This document shows, one piece after another, positions 11,774 to 22,755 of a stretch of 64,000 nt of DNA. This stretch comes from Costus lasius. Lineage: Eukaryota; Streptophyta; Magnoliopsida; Zingiberales; Costaceae. Below the pieces are notes generated by a model that ran no database searches, was not told the DNA's origin, and was given only the letters and a program-made list of their open reading frames with translations. The stretch covers positions 87,518,665-87,582,664 of the forward strand of contig CM050453.2 in the NCBI GenBank assembly GCA_027563935.2, in the 5' to 3' direction. The stretch's first letter is position 1; each line of letters starts with the position of its first letter. The translations under genes and the position numbers were made by a program.

Positions 11774-12469
11774 ATGAGTCGAGTGCCCTATGCTTCGGCA
11801 GTAGGTTCGATCATGTATGCGATGTTGTGTACTAGACCAGACGTGGCTTATGCTGTGAGCATAACCAGCCGATATCAATCCAATCCAGGTCTACAGCACT
11901 GGGTGGCTGTAAAGAACATTCTGAAGTATCTAAGGAGAACTAAATATTTGTTCTTGGTCTATGGGGGACAGGAAGAGCTCAGTGTTCAGGGCTACACTGA
12001 TGCGTCATTCCAGTCTGACCCTGATGACTTTAGATCGCAAGCCGGCTATGTGTTCAAGTTGAATGGTGGCCTTGTATGCTGGAAATCCTTCAAGCAGTCC
12101 ACCGTAGCTGATTCTACGACCGAGGCTGAGTATGTCGCCGCTTCTGAGGCAGCCAAAGAAGCCGTTTGGATTTGGAAGTTCGTATCTGAACTTTAGGTGG
12201 TTCCCTCTGCTGTGGATCCAATCGAGCTTTATTGTGACAATAATAGGGCGATTGCACAGGCAAAGGAACCAAGGTCTCATCAGAAATCCAAACACATACT
12301 TAGAAGATTTCACCTGATCAGAGAGATCGTTGACCGAGGTGATGTCAAGATAAGTAGAGTGGACACAGATAACAATCTGGCAGACCCACTGCCCAAATCT
12401 TTGGCGCAGCAGAAGCATGATGGTCATACTCGAGACATGGGGTTAAGGTACCTCAACGATAAGGTCTGA
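11774..12469 (+). pseudogene. Copia-1 RNase H region
   Basis: This starts at the MSRVPYASAVGS and CTRPDVAYAVS motifs (RT thumb). It runs into Ty1-type RNase H: GYTDASFQSD with the first catalytic Asp, STTEAEYVA with Glu, and CDNNRAIA with the next Asp. One stop at about 12194 splits it into two frames-in-phase. A second frame is not needed afterwards, and it ends at about 12469 just before the polypurine tract. Confidence 0.9.
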
Positions 12470-12473
12470 GTGC

Positions 12474-12490
12474 AAGTGGGAGATTGTTAG
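12474..12490 (+). other. Polypurine tract and 6-bp LTR stub of copia-1
   Basis: AAGTGGGAGA (12474-12483) is the copia plus-strand primer. It is followed by T and by TGTTAG (12485-12490), the first six bases of the LTR. The LTR then breaks off and foreign sequence starts, so the true 3' LTR is displaced to 12688. Confidence 0.85.
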
Positions 12491-12687
12491 TTCTACAATC
12501 TAGGATGGAGGAATCACCCTAACCTGTCCTACAAGAATAATCAAGGGCAAGTTCTTCCTCAATATTCTTAGCAGAATAATAGGCCACCACCTGGCTTCCA
12601 AGCAAGACAATATGGGCAATCGCCGAAGTCAAACTTTGAGTCTATGCTAGAAGTTGTTATGAAATAGCAGAAGAGTATCGAAGACCT
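12491..12687 (+). repeat. Duplicated piece of Athila gag between copia-1 interior and its 3' LTR
   Basis: Bases from about 12494 to 12687 match 4982-5175, the Athila gag sequence just left of copia-1. The offset is a constant 7512 with no indel and few substitutions. The copy ends with GACCT (12683-12687), the same target site, then the 3' LTR. It shares two in-frame stops of the original (TAG after 'tattct' and after 'atgaaa'), so those stops predate the duplication. The first ten or so bases (12491-12501) match poorly and may be the join. Confidence 0.92.
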
Positions 12688-14452
12688 TGTTAGTGTTATG
12701 CCCTGAGACCTATCTTTTGGTTTAGATTGTACTACTTGACTTTGATATATATATCATTCTGGCATTGTCATTATTATGTTGTGTTTACATCTTCGACTAT
12801 GTACATAGATAATAATGTCCCTGGAGACGGATTGTATTTGTGCTCAAACGGTGTGCCCCCGGTCGAGTACCTGAGTGGATATGGGACAGCTTTGGTACAT
12901 GTGAGACTGGTATATGGGCTGGTTACGCACGGGGTGCTAACACAGGCATATGGGTATATCAGTGGTGGATATACTGGACTGACCCGCTGTGAGGCTCTAA
13001 CTTGGTGTCATAAGTTAAGCTCACATGTGACAGGAGATGCATTGATCCCTTGACTTGAGGTCATTGACTCTTATGTATGGTTAGGGACATATTTTGATAC
13101 AACCTAACGCCTCGCCGTAGCAGGGAGGTCATAACGATTGTCATTGGGTATGTCACGACCCATATGAGAAGATCAATGGACAGACATAGGATTCGCACCT
13201 TCCTGTGGGAAGCTTGATATCCACGGGGCCCCCCTATGGTTGCATGACTGAAAGTGTATGGCCATACCCAGGTGAAAGCCTGATTTAGTCATGACCATGA
13301 GATTGGGTGAAAACAAAGTGGTGATGCACTTTGTCCAATCAGATATCAGTTCGGCAAAGAGACTGTAATGCATCGGTACCTTATTGCGATGATGGGGATG
13401 TCGATCTTGATATCCATTCCGAAGACTTAGGTAGCAGCGATGCACTGCTAGGTGCCAATCACTGCTTGTGATGACTCGGTTCATCACTGCCAACGTCTGA
13501 GGAACCTACAGGGTCGCACAACTTGAAACTCGGGTTCTCGCATTGATCGGGTAGCCTATTGATTGAGTTATTGGATAACTCAGATCTGTTTGGGAGAATC
13601 CATTAGCACCACTGTGCTAGATGAGATGAAAGGAATCATTTGGAGCTAACTTGTTTTTTGGGCTTAGTAGGCCAAATGGACCCAATGGGCCATTTGGGCC
13701 AAATGGGCCCAATAGACCAAGTTGGGCTAATAGGCCAAATGGGCTCAATGAGCCATTTGGGCCAAATGGGCCAAGTGGGATAGGCGCAAGTCACTTGGAG
13801 TGAGCTTGGCGCCTAGGAGAGAATTTGGAGTTCTCTTCACTTATGAAGAGAAAGAGAATTTGGAATTCTCTTCTCTCTTGAAGAGTTGTGCCTCTTCCTT
13901 GTGAAGAGTTGCGCCTCTTCCTCATGAAGAGTTGCACCCCTTGTGAAGAGTTGCACCTCTTCACTAGTATAAGTTCTCCTCTTGGCCATCTCTCCAGGGT
14001 CACACGCTTTGGTTGGTTGCTCGCTTGATTGCTTGATTGCTTGCTTGCTTGGTTGGTTAGTGTTGACGATCTTGATCTCCACTTCCTTGGGTGGCTCCAT
14101 TGTTGGATCTTGGTGTTCCTCCTTCCTTTCATCAAATCCTCTTGGCACATTCACTATGTGGGTGGCGCAAGGTCTAGAGGAAGACTCCCAGAGGCGTGGA
14201 TCTTCTTCCAGAGGCTAGCACCGGGCGCGGAAGAAGAGAACTCGAGGTTCGGCTGTGTGCGAGACTGCAGAGGGCGAACGCTTGGGCGCCTGCATCGCAT
14301 CTTCCTTCTTCGCTGCAAGGTATCATCTCCTACTCACCGTGTCGATTCCCTCGCAAGACTCGATCTTCTGGGTTTTTGGGACTGGCCTGTTTCAGGGATT
14401 GCTTCCGCTGCACTTGTCTGTAAAATTTTAAAATCCCCAGGGTTTCCCAGCA
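12688..14452 (+). repeat. 3' LTR of copia-1
   Basis: This 1765-bp LTR, TGTTAGTGTTATG...CCCAGCA, is homologous to 5176-6963 throughout, with fewer palindromic GGGCC/AAATGGGCC units. It is followed directly by the target duplication GACCT and the resumed Athila gag. Confidence 0.93.
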
Positions 14453-14457
14453 GACCT

Positions 14458-15420
14458 TGCTGACCAAATCAAGCAGCTGACATCTCGAGTGGAAGCTCCG
14501 GCTACCCACAACAAGATGTTGGAAAATTAGATTGCACAGCAAGCCACCACTGCTAGTAGGCCCACAGGGAGACTACCGGGACAGCCTGAAATGGACCCCA
14601 GAGAGAATTGCAGCGCAATAACTACAAGGAGTGGTAAACAGTTGGATGAGCCCCAGATGCCTGAAGAAGAGATCATGCCTGCAGCTGATAAGCAACAGTC
14701 TGAAGAGCCACAGCCTGATAAGGAAAAGTCTGCCGAGGAAGAGAAGGAGAAGTATGTGGGCCCACCTGCGTATGTTCTGCCTGTTCCTTTTCCTTAGAGA
14801 CTGGCCAAGGCAAAGTTGGATAAGCAGTTTGGCAAATTCCTATAGGTACTGAAGAGATTGTACATCAACATTCCTTTCACAGATGCTTTGTCGTAGATGC
14901 CGACTTATGCAAAGTTTCGAAAAGATATACTCTCTAATAAGTGGAAGATTGAAGAGTATGGCACAATGGTACTCACAGAGGAATGCAGTGCAATAATACA
15001 AAACAAGATCCCTCAGAAGTTGAAAGATCTAGGAAGCTTCTCCATTCCTTGCCATATCGGCAACATGTCTTTTGAAGGAGCTTTATGTGACCTAGGTGCA
15101 AGTGTCAGTTTGATGCCCATGTCAATCTGTAGGAAACTCGACATAGGGGACATGAAGTCAACTACTATCACTTTGTAGTTGGCTGACCGATCTATCCGAC
15201 GATCTGTGGGAATATTGGAGGATGTCATCATAAAAGTCGGTCAATTTTTTATACCTGCGAACTTTGTGGTGTTGGAAATGGAGGAAGACTTAAGACTGCC
15301 CATTATTCTGGGAAGGCCGTTTTTGGCCACGGCAGGCACCATTATCGATGTGAAGAGAGGGAGATTAACTCTGAACATTGGTGAAAACAATATTGATTTT
15401 GATCTTCCTTCCTCCCTTAA
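14458..15420 (+). pseudogene. Athila-1 gag C-terminus and aspartic protease
   Basis: The gag frame resumes exactly after the copia target duplication with THNKMLEN and SAITTRSGK, both typical of the Athila gag end. An acidic Glu/Lys-rich linker follows. The protease has the Athila-type active site CDLGASVSLMP (about 15089-15120) and the second motif PIILGRPFLATAGT (about 15300-15340). Stops at about 14528, 14795, 14844, 14894 and 15176 all sit where a CAG glutamine codon would give TAG by one C-to-T change. The protease would mature the polyprotein in an active copy. Confidence 0.9.
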
Positions 15421-16765
15421 AAAACCCTCCTTTGCAGATTCCTGTCTTAATACCGATGTCTCAGAATTGGAAACAAAAATAGAAGATTTAAGGAAAGAAG
15501 TAGATCCGCTGGAAGTTTGCCTAATCAGAGTGGGCGATGAAGAAGATATGGGGGAAAAGGCTCAAGGTTATGCAAAAATATTGGATTCAAGCCAGACAGT
15601 TGAACCGCAGAAAGCCAAAGTTGAGAAACTTATTTTGGTGAAACAACAACCGGTGAAAACAAATAAATTAGAGCTCAAAGCGCTTCCACCAAATTTGAGA
15701 TACGAGTTCTTGGGGGAAAATTCTACATGTCCGGTGATAGTGAATTCTTGCTTGGATAAAATTCAAACAAAGAGGTTGCTTGATGTGCTTCGACGCCATA
15801 GAAAGGTGATTGGATATTCGTTGGATGACATACCTGGAATTAAACCATATTTGTGTATGCACAGGATTTATTTAGAAGAAAATTGCAAACCTTCCATTGA
15901 GTATCAGCGTCGACTGAACCCTATCATGAAAGAGGTAGTGAAAAAGGAAGTTCTCAAGTTACTAGATGCAGGAGTGATTTACCCAATTTCTAATAGTGAA
16001 TGGGTCAGATCCGTTCATGTGGTTCCAAAGAAAGGGAGAGTCACAACAGTGAAAAATGAGAATAACGAGTTGATCCTGATGAGAACGGTAACTAGGTGGC
16101 GCATGTGTATTGATTACCGAAAGTTAAACAAAGCCACCTGGAAGGATGACTTTCCTCTTCCTTTCATTGACCAGATGCTCGAACGATTGGCTACGAATTC
16201 TTACTTTAGTTTTCTCGATGGCTTTTCAGGATTTTTCTAGATACCTATTCACCCAGAGGATCAACAGAAGACTACCTTCATGTGCCCATACGGGACATTC
16301 GCATACAGGCACATGCCTTTTGGATTGTGCAATGCGCCGGCCACCTTTCAACGATGCATGATGGCCATTTTTTCTGACTTTATTGAAAATATTATGGACG
16401 TGTTTATGGATGACTTTTTAGTGTATGGATCCTCTTTCGATGATTGTTTATCTAATTTATCGTGTGTTTTGCAGAGGTGCGAGGAAGCAAACCTAGTCCT
16501 TAATTGGGAGAAATGCCATTTCATGGTTCAAGAAGGAATCGTTCTTAGGCATCGTATTTCACAGAGAGGCATTGAAGTGGATAGGGCCAAGATTGAAGTT
16601 ATTGAGAAGCTACCTCCGCCCGCGTCAGTCAGAGGGATTCGGAGTTTTCTGGGACACGCCAGGTTTTATCGTCGATTTATTCAAGATTTCTCTAAAATTG
16701 CTAGGCCTCTCACGAATTTATTGGCTAAGGATGTTGATTTTCATTTTGACAGGGATTGCACTTAA
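15421..16765 (+). pseudogene. Athila-1 linker and reverse transcriptase
   Basis: After a Lys/Glu-rich linker comes the IPGIKPYLCMHRI segment that precedes Ty3-type RT. RT motifs follow in order: WRMCIDYRKLNKAT, FSFLDGFSG, MCPYGTFAYRHMPFGLCNAPATFQ, and the catalytic box FMDDFLVYG (FMDDF at 16402-16416), then LGHARFYRRFI. FMDD is the form usual in Athila elements. One stop lies at about 16238 between the finger and palm motifs and another at about 16763 at the end of RT. No frameshift is needed. Confidence 0.93.
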
Positions 16766-17227
16766 GCTTTTGAGAAGTTGAAGAAGGCTCTTGTCTCTAC
16801 GCCCATTATGCAACCACCGGACTGGTCGCTCCCCTATGAGATGTTGTGCGACACAAGTGACAAAGCAGTGGGAGCGGTATTGGGACAACGAAAGGACAAC
16901 AAACTCCATGTCATCTATTATGCCAACAAGACTTTAGACGGGGTGCAAATAAATTATGCAACAACCGAAAAGGAGCTTCTTGCCATAGTTTTTGCTTTTA
17001 ATAAATTCTGCTCCTATATTATTAATTATAAGGTTGTTGTTTTTACAAATCATTCGGCGATCAAATATTTGGTGAATAAAAAAGATGCAAAGCCCAGATT
17101 AATTCAATGGATACTACTCTTATAGGAATTCGACTTTGAGATAAAAGATAAGAAGGGGGCGGAAAACTTAGTGGCGGACCATTTGTCCAGACTGACCAAA
17201 GAAGAGAATAATGGGGATGATACGGAA
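16766..17227 (+). pseudogene. Athila-1 RNase H
   Basis: Follows RT in the same frame: EMLCDTSDKAVGAVLGQ with the first catalytic Asp, TTEKELLAIVFA with Glu, and VVFTNHSAIKYL. In the last motif the usual Asp (FTDH) is Asn, so a catalytic residue appears lost. It ends with ENLVADHLSRL, the standard close of Ty3 RNase H. One stop at about 17123. Confidence 0.9.
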
Positions 17228-18572
17228 ATCAACGATTCTTTTCAGGAAGAATATTTATACAACATCATTAGACAAGAAACACCATGGTATGCAGATATTG
17301 TAAATTTTCTTGTGTCCAATATCATGCCTCCTGATTTGACATCTCAAGGGAAGAAGTTCAAAGCAGATGTTAAACATTTTTACTGGGATGAGCCATATTT
17401 ATATCGTCAATGTGCAGATAGTTTGTTTCAGAGATGCTTGCTGGAAGAAGAAATTCATGATGTACTTTCTCACTGTCATTCTTCTCCCTATGGAGGGCAC
17501 GCTAGTGCACCAAAGACAGCGTTTAAAATTCTTCAGTCAGGATTCTACTAGCCAACAATTTTTCGTGATGCTAGGAAATTCATCCAGTCCTGTGATAAAT
17601 GCCAGCGAGCCGGTATCACTAGAAAAGATGAACTTCCCCAACATGGGATCTTGGAAGTGGAAATCTTCGATGTCTGGGGAATTGATTTTATGGGGCCATT
17701 CCCTACTTCCTGTGGAAAAAAAATATATCCTTCTTTGTGTTGATTACGTCTCTAAATGGGTTAAAGCAACAGCCGAAACCACTAATGATTCACGTGTTGT
17801 AGCCAGGTTATTTAAGAAGATGATTTTTCCAAGATTTGGTATACCTAGAGTTCTAATCAGTGACAGAGGTTCTCATTTCATTGAAAATAGGCTCGAGTCA
17901 TTGTTAAGGAAATATGGGGTGCATCATAAGATTGCTACGCCATATCACCCACAGACTAGTGGTCAAGCTGAAGTTTCAAATCGAGAAATTAAGAGGATAC
18001 TTGAAAAAACTGTGTCAGGAGCAAGGAAGGATTGGGTGCTGAAACTTGATGATGCCCTTTGGGCTTATAGGACAGCTTTCAAAACCCCTTTGGGTATGTC
18101 TCCATTCCAAATTGTTTATGGCAAATTTTATCATTTACCTGTGGAACTTGAGCACAGAGCCTACTGGGCAGTCAAGAAGCTAAACTATGATCTAAAAAGT
18201 GCTGGAGAAAGGAGAAATTTTCAATTGAATGAATTAGATGAAATTAGAAATTCAGCTTATGAAAGCTCCCGCATATATAAAGAACACGCTAAAAAGTGGC
18301 ATGATCAGCGAATTTCTAAGAAAGAATTTTTCGAAGGAGATAAGGTTTTGTTATATAACTCGCATCTCAAGCTATTTCCAGGAAAATTAAGGAGCCGCTG
18401 GTCGGGGCCTTACATTGTTCGGAAGGCATTCCTTTATGGCACAGTGGAAATATCAAGGGAAGGACAAGAAAGCTTTAAGGTGAACGGGCAACATTTGAAG
18501 CACTATTTTGAAGATGAACAAGTTGAAGATGATGTGTATTTGATTCTCTCCAATCCATCAGAAGAACTTTAA
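17228..18572 (+). pseudogene. Athila-1 integrase, one frameshift
   Basis: The zinc-binding HHCC finger has [16 protein letters not shown] before a stop at about 17549 and CDKCQRAG after it. The DDE core has the first Asp in [10 protein letters not shown], the second in LISDRGSHF and the Glu in [11 protein letters not shown]. The C-terminal part (WSGPYIV) is present and the frame ends at 18572. Between the first Asp and the rest the frame changes in a run of eight A (17716-17723), consistent with a one-base insertion. The enzyme would insert the cDNA into chromosomes; this copy is inactive. Confidence 0.92.
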
Positions 18573-20076
18573 GCATGGTTATGGTCAAGCTAATGACCCT
18601 AAACAAGCGCTTTTTGGGAGGCAACCCATATTTTCGATTTTCATTCATTATTCCTTTAATTCATTTTATTTTGTCTTGGGGTATTTTGTAATATTAAGTT
18701 TTGATTATAAGTAGCTTTGATTGTAGGAAATTTGAGGAGTCTTCATGAAGAAAAGAAATGATGAACAAGAGAGCTATGGATGATACAGTGAATTGCTCCT
18801 GGATTATAAATCTTGAAGTAAATCTTTGTGAGTATGGTAAACTGTGATTTGAATGATAAAACTAGACAGTATTTGATGTTTGAAAGTTGATTACCATGTA
18901 AAAATTGAATATCTTCGATGTGGTATATTTTTCGGATTTTTCTGAGTTGTATTTCATATTTTTGATATAACTGTACTGGGTTTCGCCAACAAATACAAAG
19001 GGAATTCTTGCAAAATTTTTTTTGAAATTCTTCATTGATTGAATATTTCCACATATGCAACAATTTAAGTCTAGGGTACTCATTTTCATATTTTGCTAAC
19101 CTTTTACAGCTTTATAGATATGAACCTTGAATGTCTATGAATTTTAAGAAATACTTGATTGATTTATCCTCAATTTTGAACTTAGAAAACTTTTTCGGTA
19201 TTTCAAGTTGGATGACTTAGAAAACGTTTGAGAATTCATGTGGACATAAATTATTGAGCAAGATCAATTCTGACATTGATAAAGTTTATAAATGAATTGT
19301 TATGTGTTTAAACGACATGTGCATAGTTAATTTATACTTTAAGTTTAGTTTATCTTCCTCTGATTAAATAGATTTTGCTTTTATGGATAGAAATTTGGTG
19401 ATTTATCTTTTTGACTTGAGATTTGTTCCAACTCCTCTGGTTACATAATTTGAGATTATGATTTGACACTGGCCGACTTTCAATTTTCTATGAAAAAAAA
19501 AGAGAGAGAAATAGAGAGAGAGACTCCTCTACTTGGCAATGCGAAAAATTGGCAGTGGTACCGAAGATATGAGTTGAAGTCTAAATAAAATAAAATGAGA
19601 AAAGGAGAAAGCTGTAGGCCAATTGGTAAAATTCCTCTAATTAAAGATTGCGACCATGAGTTATATTATACTATGCTGCAGTATACTTTGAACAATGTTA
19701 TGATAAATAATAGTTCAAATACTAAAATGCATTAAAAATCCCTTATTCATAGTTTCACCAAATGACTTAAAATAAATCTTTATCTATTGATTAGGGCAGA
19801 TTTATTTAAACCAAAAAGTATTTGATTGTTTCTTATGTGTTAATTAAACATTATGACATGAATTGTGAATTTTATCTTTCTTGGATTGTAAACTCTTGAT
19901 TATTTATTTTACTGTGATATCTCTTAAGTGATTTAAGTTTTGAAGAGTTGTTTACCTAAATTGCAGACTAAGGAATTTATTGATGATAGAGCAGATGAGC
20001 GTTCCTTATCTTTACATTCTTTATTCATATTTATGCATTGCTTGAGGACAAGCAAAATTCTAAGTCTAGGGTATTT
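18573..20076 (+). other. Athila-1 3' non-coding region with hairpin motif and polypurine tract
   Basis: About 1.5 kb of AT-rich DNA without a protein, typical of Athila elements that lack an env-like frame. A 'CTCCTCTACTTGGCA...GGTACCGAAGAT' segment near 19525-19575 recurs twice in the non-coding element at 60225-60390. GCTTGAGGACAAGC (20040-20053) can form a 5-bp stem. AAGTCTAGGG (20061-20070) is the degenerate polypurine tract just before the LTR. Confidence 0.8.
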
Positions 20077-21512
20077 TGATGCGTTGCATTTACACCATGT
20101 TTTTGTCTACGTTTTAGATCATATTATGAGCTTATTTGCATAATTTTGTGCTATTTTTTATGCTTTTACTCTACTTTGCACGGAATCTTCACTTTTCTTG
20201 GCTTTTATGAAAATATAGGTAAAATGGCGTAAAAATGAAGGATTTTGAGAGTTTTGAAGCCAAAGAATGATTCCCGAGGAGATCACGAGTCTACACGACA
20301 AATTTAGGGAGAAAAAGGTGAAGAACGAGACAATTACGGCCTTAGCTATAATTACATAGTCAACCGTAAAAGCGACGACGAACGGAGGGTGAAAATCGAC
20401 CTGTGAATCCATCACGGTCCATGAAACTTTCTGTGACCGAGAGTATTATACACAGAAACATTTACGGCCTCAGCCGTAAACACATCACGGGCCGTAAAAA
20501 CTTTCGCCCGACGAGTTTTTCACGCATTTCTCCACCGATTCAAACCGGATTAGAGCCAAACTTCGTAGAACCATTCCTTGATGGGTTCTAAACTAGTTTA
20601 GATATAAAAGGAAGGATTTTTTTCAAGGAAAAGGAGGCTTTTTTGTGGACGAACACAGACGGCGGCGGCAATAAGGATGAAAACACAATTCCAGGGCATA
20701 TTCCGGCGAGATTAATCATGAAGGCGACGATCGATCGACTCTTCCTCATCTCTAGATCAAGGAGAAGGTGGTTTTACTGTTCTTTCTGTTGTGTCTTGAT
20801 GATTTTTATGAGTTTTCACTTGTTCATCATAAACATCATGTATTTCCTTAACAACATGAGCGAGTAGATACTTATTCGGGATTATTGGGCGTAGCCCTCT
20901 GACTTTTATGAATTAATCTATGTTATTGCTCGTTTTATTATGAATTTATCATCATGATTTGCTTGAAATTGCATGTATCCTGTAATTTACCTTGGCCAAG
21001 TAATTTTGCATCTTAGACGTTGCGAGAAGGACCGAGAGGTGAATCACAATGTCCGATTTATTTCAACTGAACCTACGAAACCAATCACGAGAGTAGGTTG
21101 GATTCATCTGAAGGATTTACCAACTCTTCATATAACTTAATGGATTTAGTTAGGTTAGCTGTCACAAGAGTAGGGAGTTAACCTAATTAAATACCGTATT
21201 ACGCTCCGAGAGGAGGTAATATGTACCCTAAGAAAAGTTCCTTTCACGATTGATAGTTTCTATAGAATTAGCTACTCTTAAATAATTCATGATTGTCAGT
21301 GTGGTGAACCCATGAAATCCCGATCCTTTAGAATTTGAACCTCTTAACGCTGTTTTCGAATTTGTTCGTGCTTATAAGTTTCGAACAACCACTGATTTAG
21401 TCCGCCTAGATTCAAACAAGTCAACAAGTTAGTACATAACTACGTAGTCCTCGTTGGGAACGATAATCTTTTTATTACTTCGATAATTCCGTGCACTTGC
21501 GGAACGCTATCA
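20077..21512 (+). repeat. 3' LTR of Athila-1
   Basis: 1436 bp, TGATGCGTTGCATT...CGCTATCA, homologous to 2342-3811. The TATA box is at 20603-20611. It is followed by GGTTG, the second copy of the target duplication. A gap of about 30 bp relative to the 5' LTR lies near 20400, in the ACGGCC-word region. Confidence 0.95.
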
Positions 21513-22387
21513 GGTTGCGGGGGACCGCCCGCATGAGGACGCCTATGGGACCCGAGATCGCTGTGCCTGGCCGCAGGGCAAAGGTCGTGCTCTATGTATC
21601 TAGCACGCTATAAAGTTTGGTCGAAGGTCTCCGAGCCATACTTAGGCAAAGCTCAGTGGATGTCGGCACGGAGCCCATTCTTAAACTTAGACAAGACTAG
21701 CTCGGGGTCCTCCTACAGGTTACAACGAAGTTGTAACGTCTCAAAAGTGAGACGGTACTCCTCCATGGTACCCGAACCTTGGTGTAGGCTGCTATATTGA
21801 TCAAGGAGGCGCTGCCTATACAAAGGGAGTACATATCGCTCACGGAGGCGATACTGCATTTCCACCCACTTAGTGATCGGAGGAAGGGCTTGCTGCACAT
21901 TTTGGCGCTCCACGTTTTCCCAATGTAAACGTGCAGGCCCCTCAAGCAAAGTGCGCACATACCGGACGCGCGAGTGCTGCGGGCACTCGCTGAGGTCAAA
22001 ATATGCATCGACGGATGCGACCCAATCGAGGAACTGAGTGGGGTCAAGACCACATGTGAAAGGTACGGGGGTGTTTCGAATGAAGCGGCGGAAATCGTCA
22101 TCCGCCCGGGGGCGTTCGACAGGGGTTTGGGCTGGGGTTCGAGGTGCGGCCCAAGCGTGGCCAAAGCGACCATTGGGCTGAGGCCCTTGTGCAACCCATA
22201 CATCGTCCTCATCCAGAGGATCGTTGCCATGACTCGGGTCCCCAGGGGCCTCGTACGGCCTTGGATGACTCCACTCATCGCCGCGCCGCCGCACGGGCGC
22301 GGTCACCGGGGACAACTCCCTAGTGGGGATAGGGTTGGCGGACGCTGGGGGATTAACCGGAGTTGGGTATCTATGCTCCGTAGACAC
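21513..22387 (-). pseudogene. Element A gag (Ty3/gypsy), N-terminal part
   Basis: Starts MSTEHRYPTPVNP on the minus strand with a proline-rich, disordered head. The retrotransposon gag core follows: FTCGLDPTQFLDWVASVDAYF, ARLHWENVERQ, and a YSSLHQGSGTMEEYRLTFETL segment. A stop at about 21713 follows RCNL, with two more stops further on, each explicable as a C-to-T change of CAG or CGA. The sequence reaches the Athila target site at 21513 and continues in frame at 2341 with proline/arginine-rich gag tail. In intact elements this forms the virus-like particle. Confidence 0.88.
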
Positions 22388-22755
22388 TAGGTGATCGGTG
22401 AGGTTTTGTATCCCAGTGAGAATTTACTGGACCATGATGTGCATGCTAACCTTATGGGCGTCCACTCATGCGAACAACACCTCGAGTTTCACATCAATGC
22501 GCGCCTCAAGCTTAGCCATAGACTCTAGACGGACACTAGCCCCTTCCGAAGTCTACACTGATTCTTGGGTTTCGGGGATGGTTTTCGGGTATTGGGAAGA
22601 CATGATTTGTGACCTTGTGGTCATCATGCACAAACATGGGAGGACTTGACTATGAGATGCTGAAAATGCAGAAACGATGCGGAAATATGCTATGCGGCGG
22701 AGTTGGACCGTGTGAATGATAAGAATCGAACGCGCAACTCCTCTGATACTAGAAA
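22388..22755 (-). other. Element A leader with tRNA-iMet-type primer site
   Basis: Between gag and the LTR lies a 370-bp leader. On the minus strand the primer site reads CTAGTATCAGAGGAG (+ strand 22738-22752), close to the initiator-methionine complement TGGTATCAGAGC. It begins a few bases after the LTR end ...TTCATCA. This primer type separates element A from the Athila/Tat group and fits chromovirus-like gypsy elements. Confidence 0.65.

Larger units (their letters stand above)
5176..14452 (+). mobile_element. Ty1/copia retrotransposon copia-1, nested in Athila-1 gag, with abnormal 3' end
   Basis: The element lies between GACCT (5171-5175) and GACCT (14453-14457). It has a 5' LTR, a tRNA-iMet primer site, a 1.6-kb leader, and a decayed gag-protease-integrase-RT-RNase H frame. 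The large LTRs (about 1.8 kb) and the RT sequence (AMLCTRPDVAYAVSITSRYQ-like) suggest the Tork/Angela side of plant copia; I am not sure of the lineage. By eye the two LTRs differ at about 4% over their first 460 bp, mainly by transitions. The 3' end is odd: the polypurine tract is followed by only 6 bp of LTR, then a copy of Athila gag with its own GACCT, then the full 3' LTR. Confidence 0.95.
2342..21512 (+). mobile_element. Athila-like Ty3/gypsy retrotransposon (Athila-1), complete but dead, containing a nested copia element
   Basis: The element is bounded by LTRs TGATGCG...CGCTATCA and flanked by the perfect 5-bp target duplication GGTTG (2337-2341 and 21513-21517). Removing it rejoins element A's gag in frame. 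Order: 5' LTR 2342-3811, tRNA-Asp-type primer site 3818-3835, gag 4061-5175 and 14458 onward, protease, RT, RNase H, integrase to 18572, a 1.5-kb non-coding 3' region, and 3' LTR 20077-21512. Copia-1 (5176-14452) interrupts gag. Without it the element is about 9.9 kb, a normal Athila size. Gag-pol is one long frame carrying about 14 stop codons and one frameshift, so the copy cannot move by itself. Confidence 0.95.
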
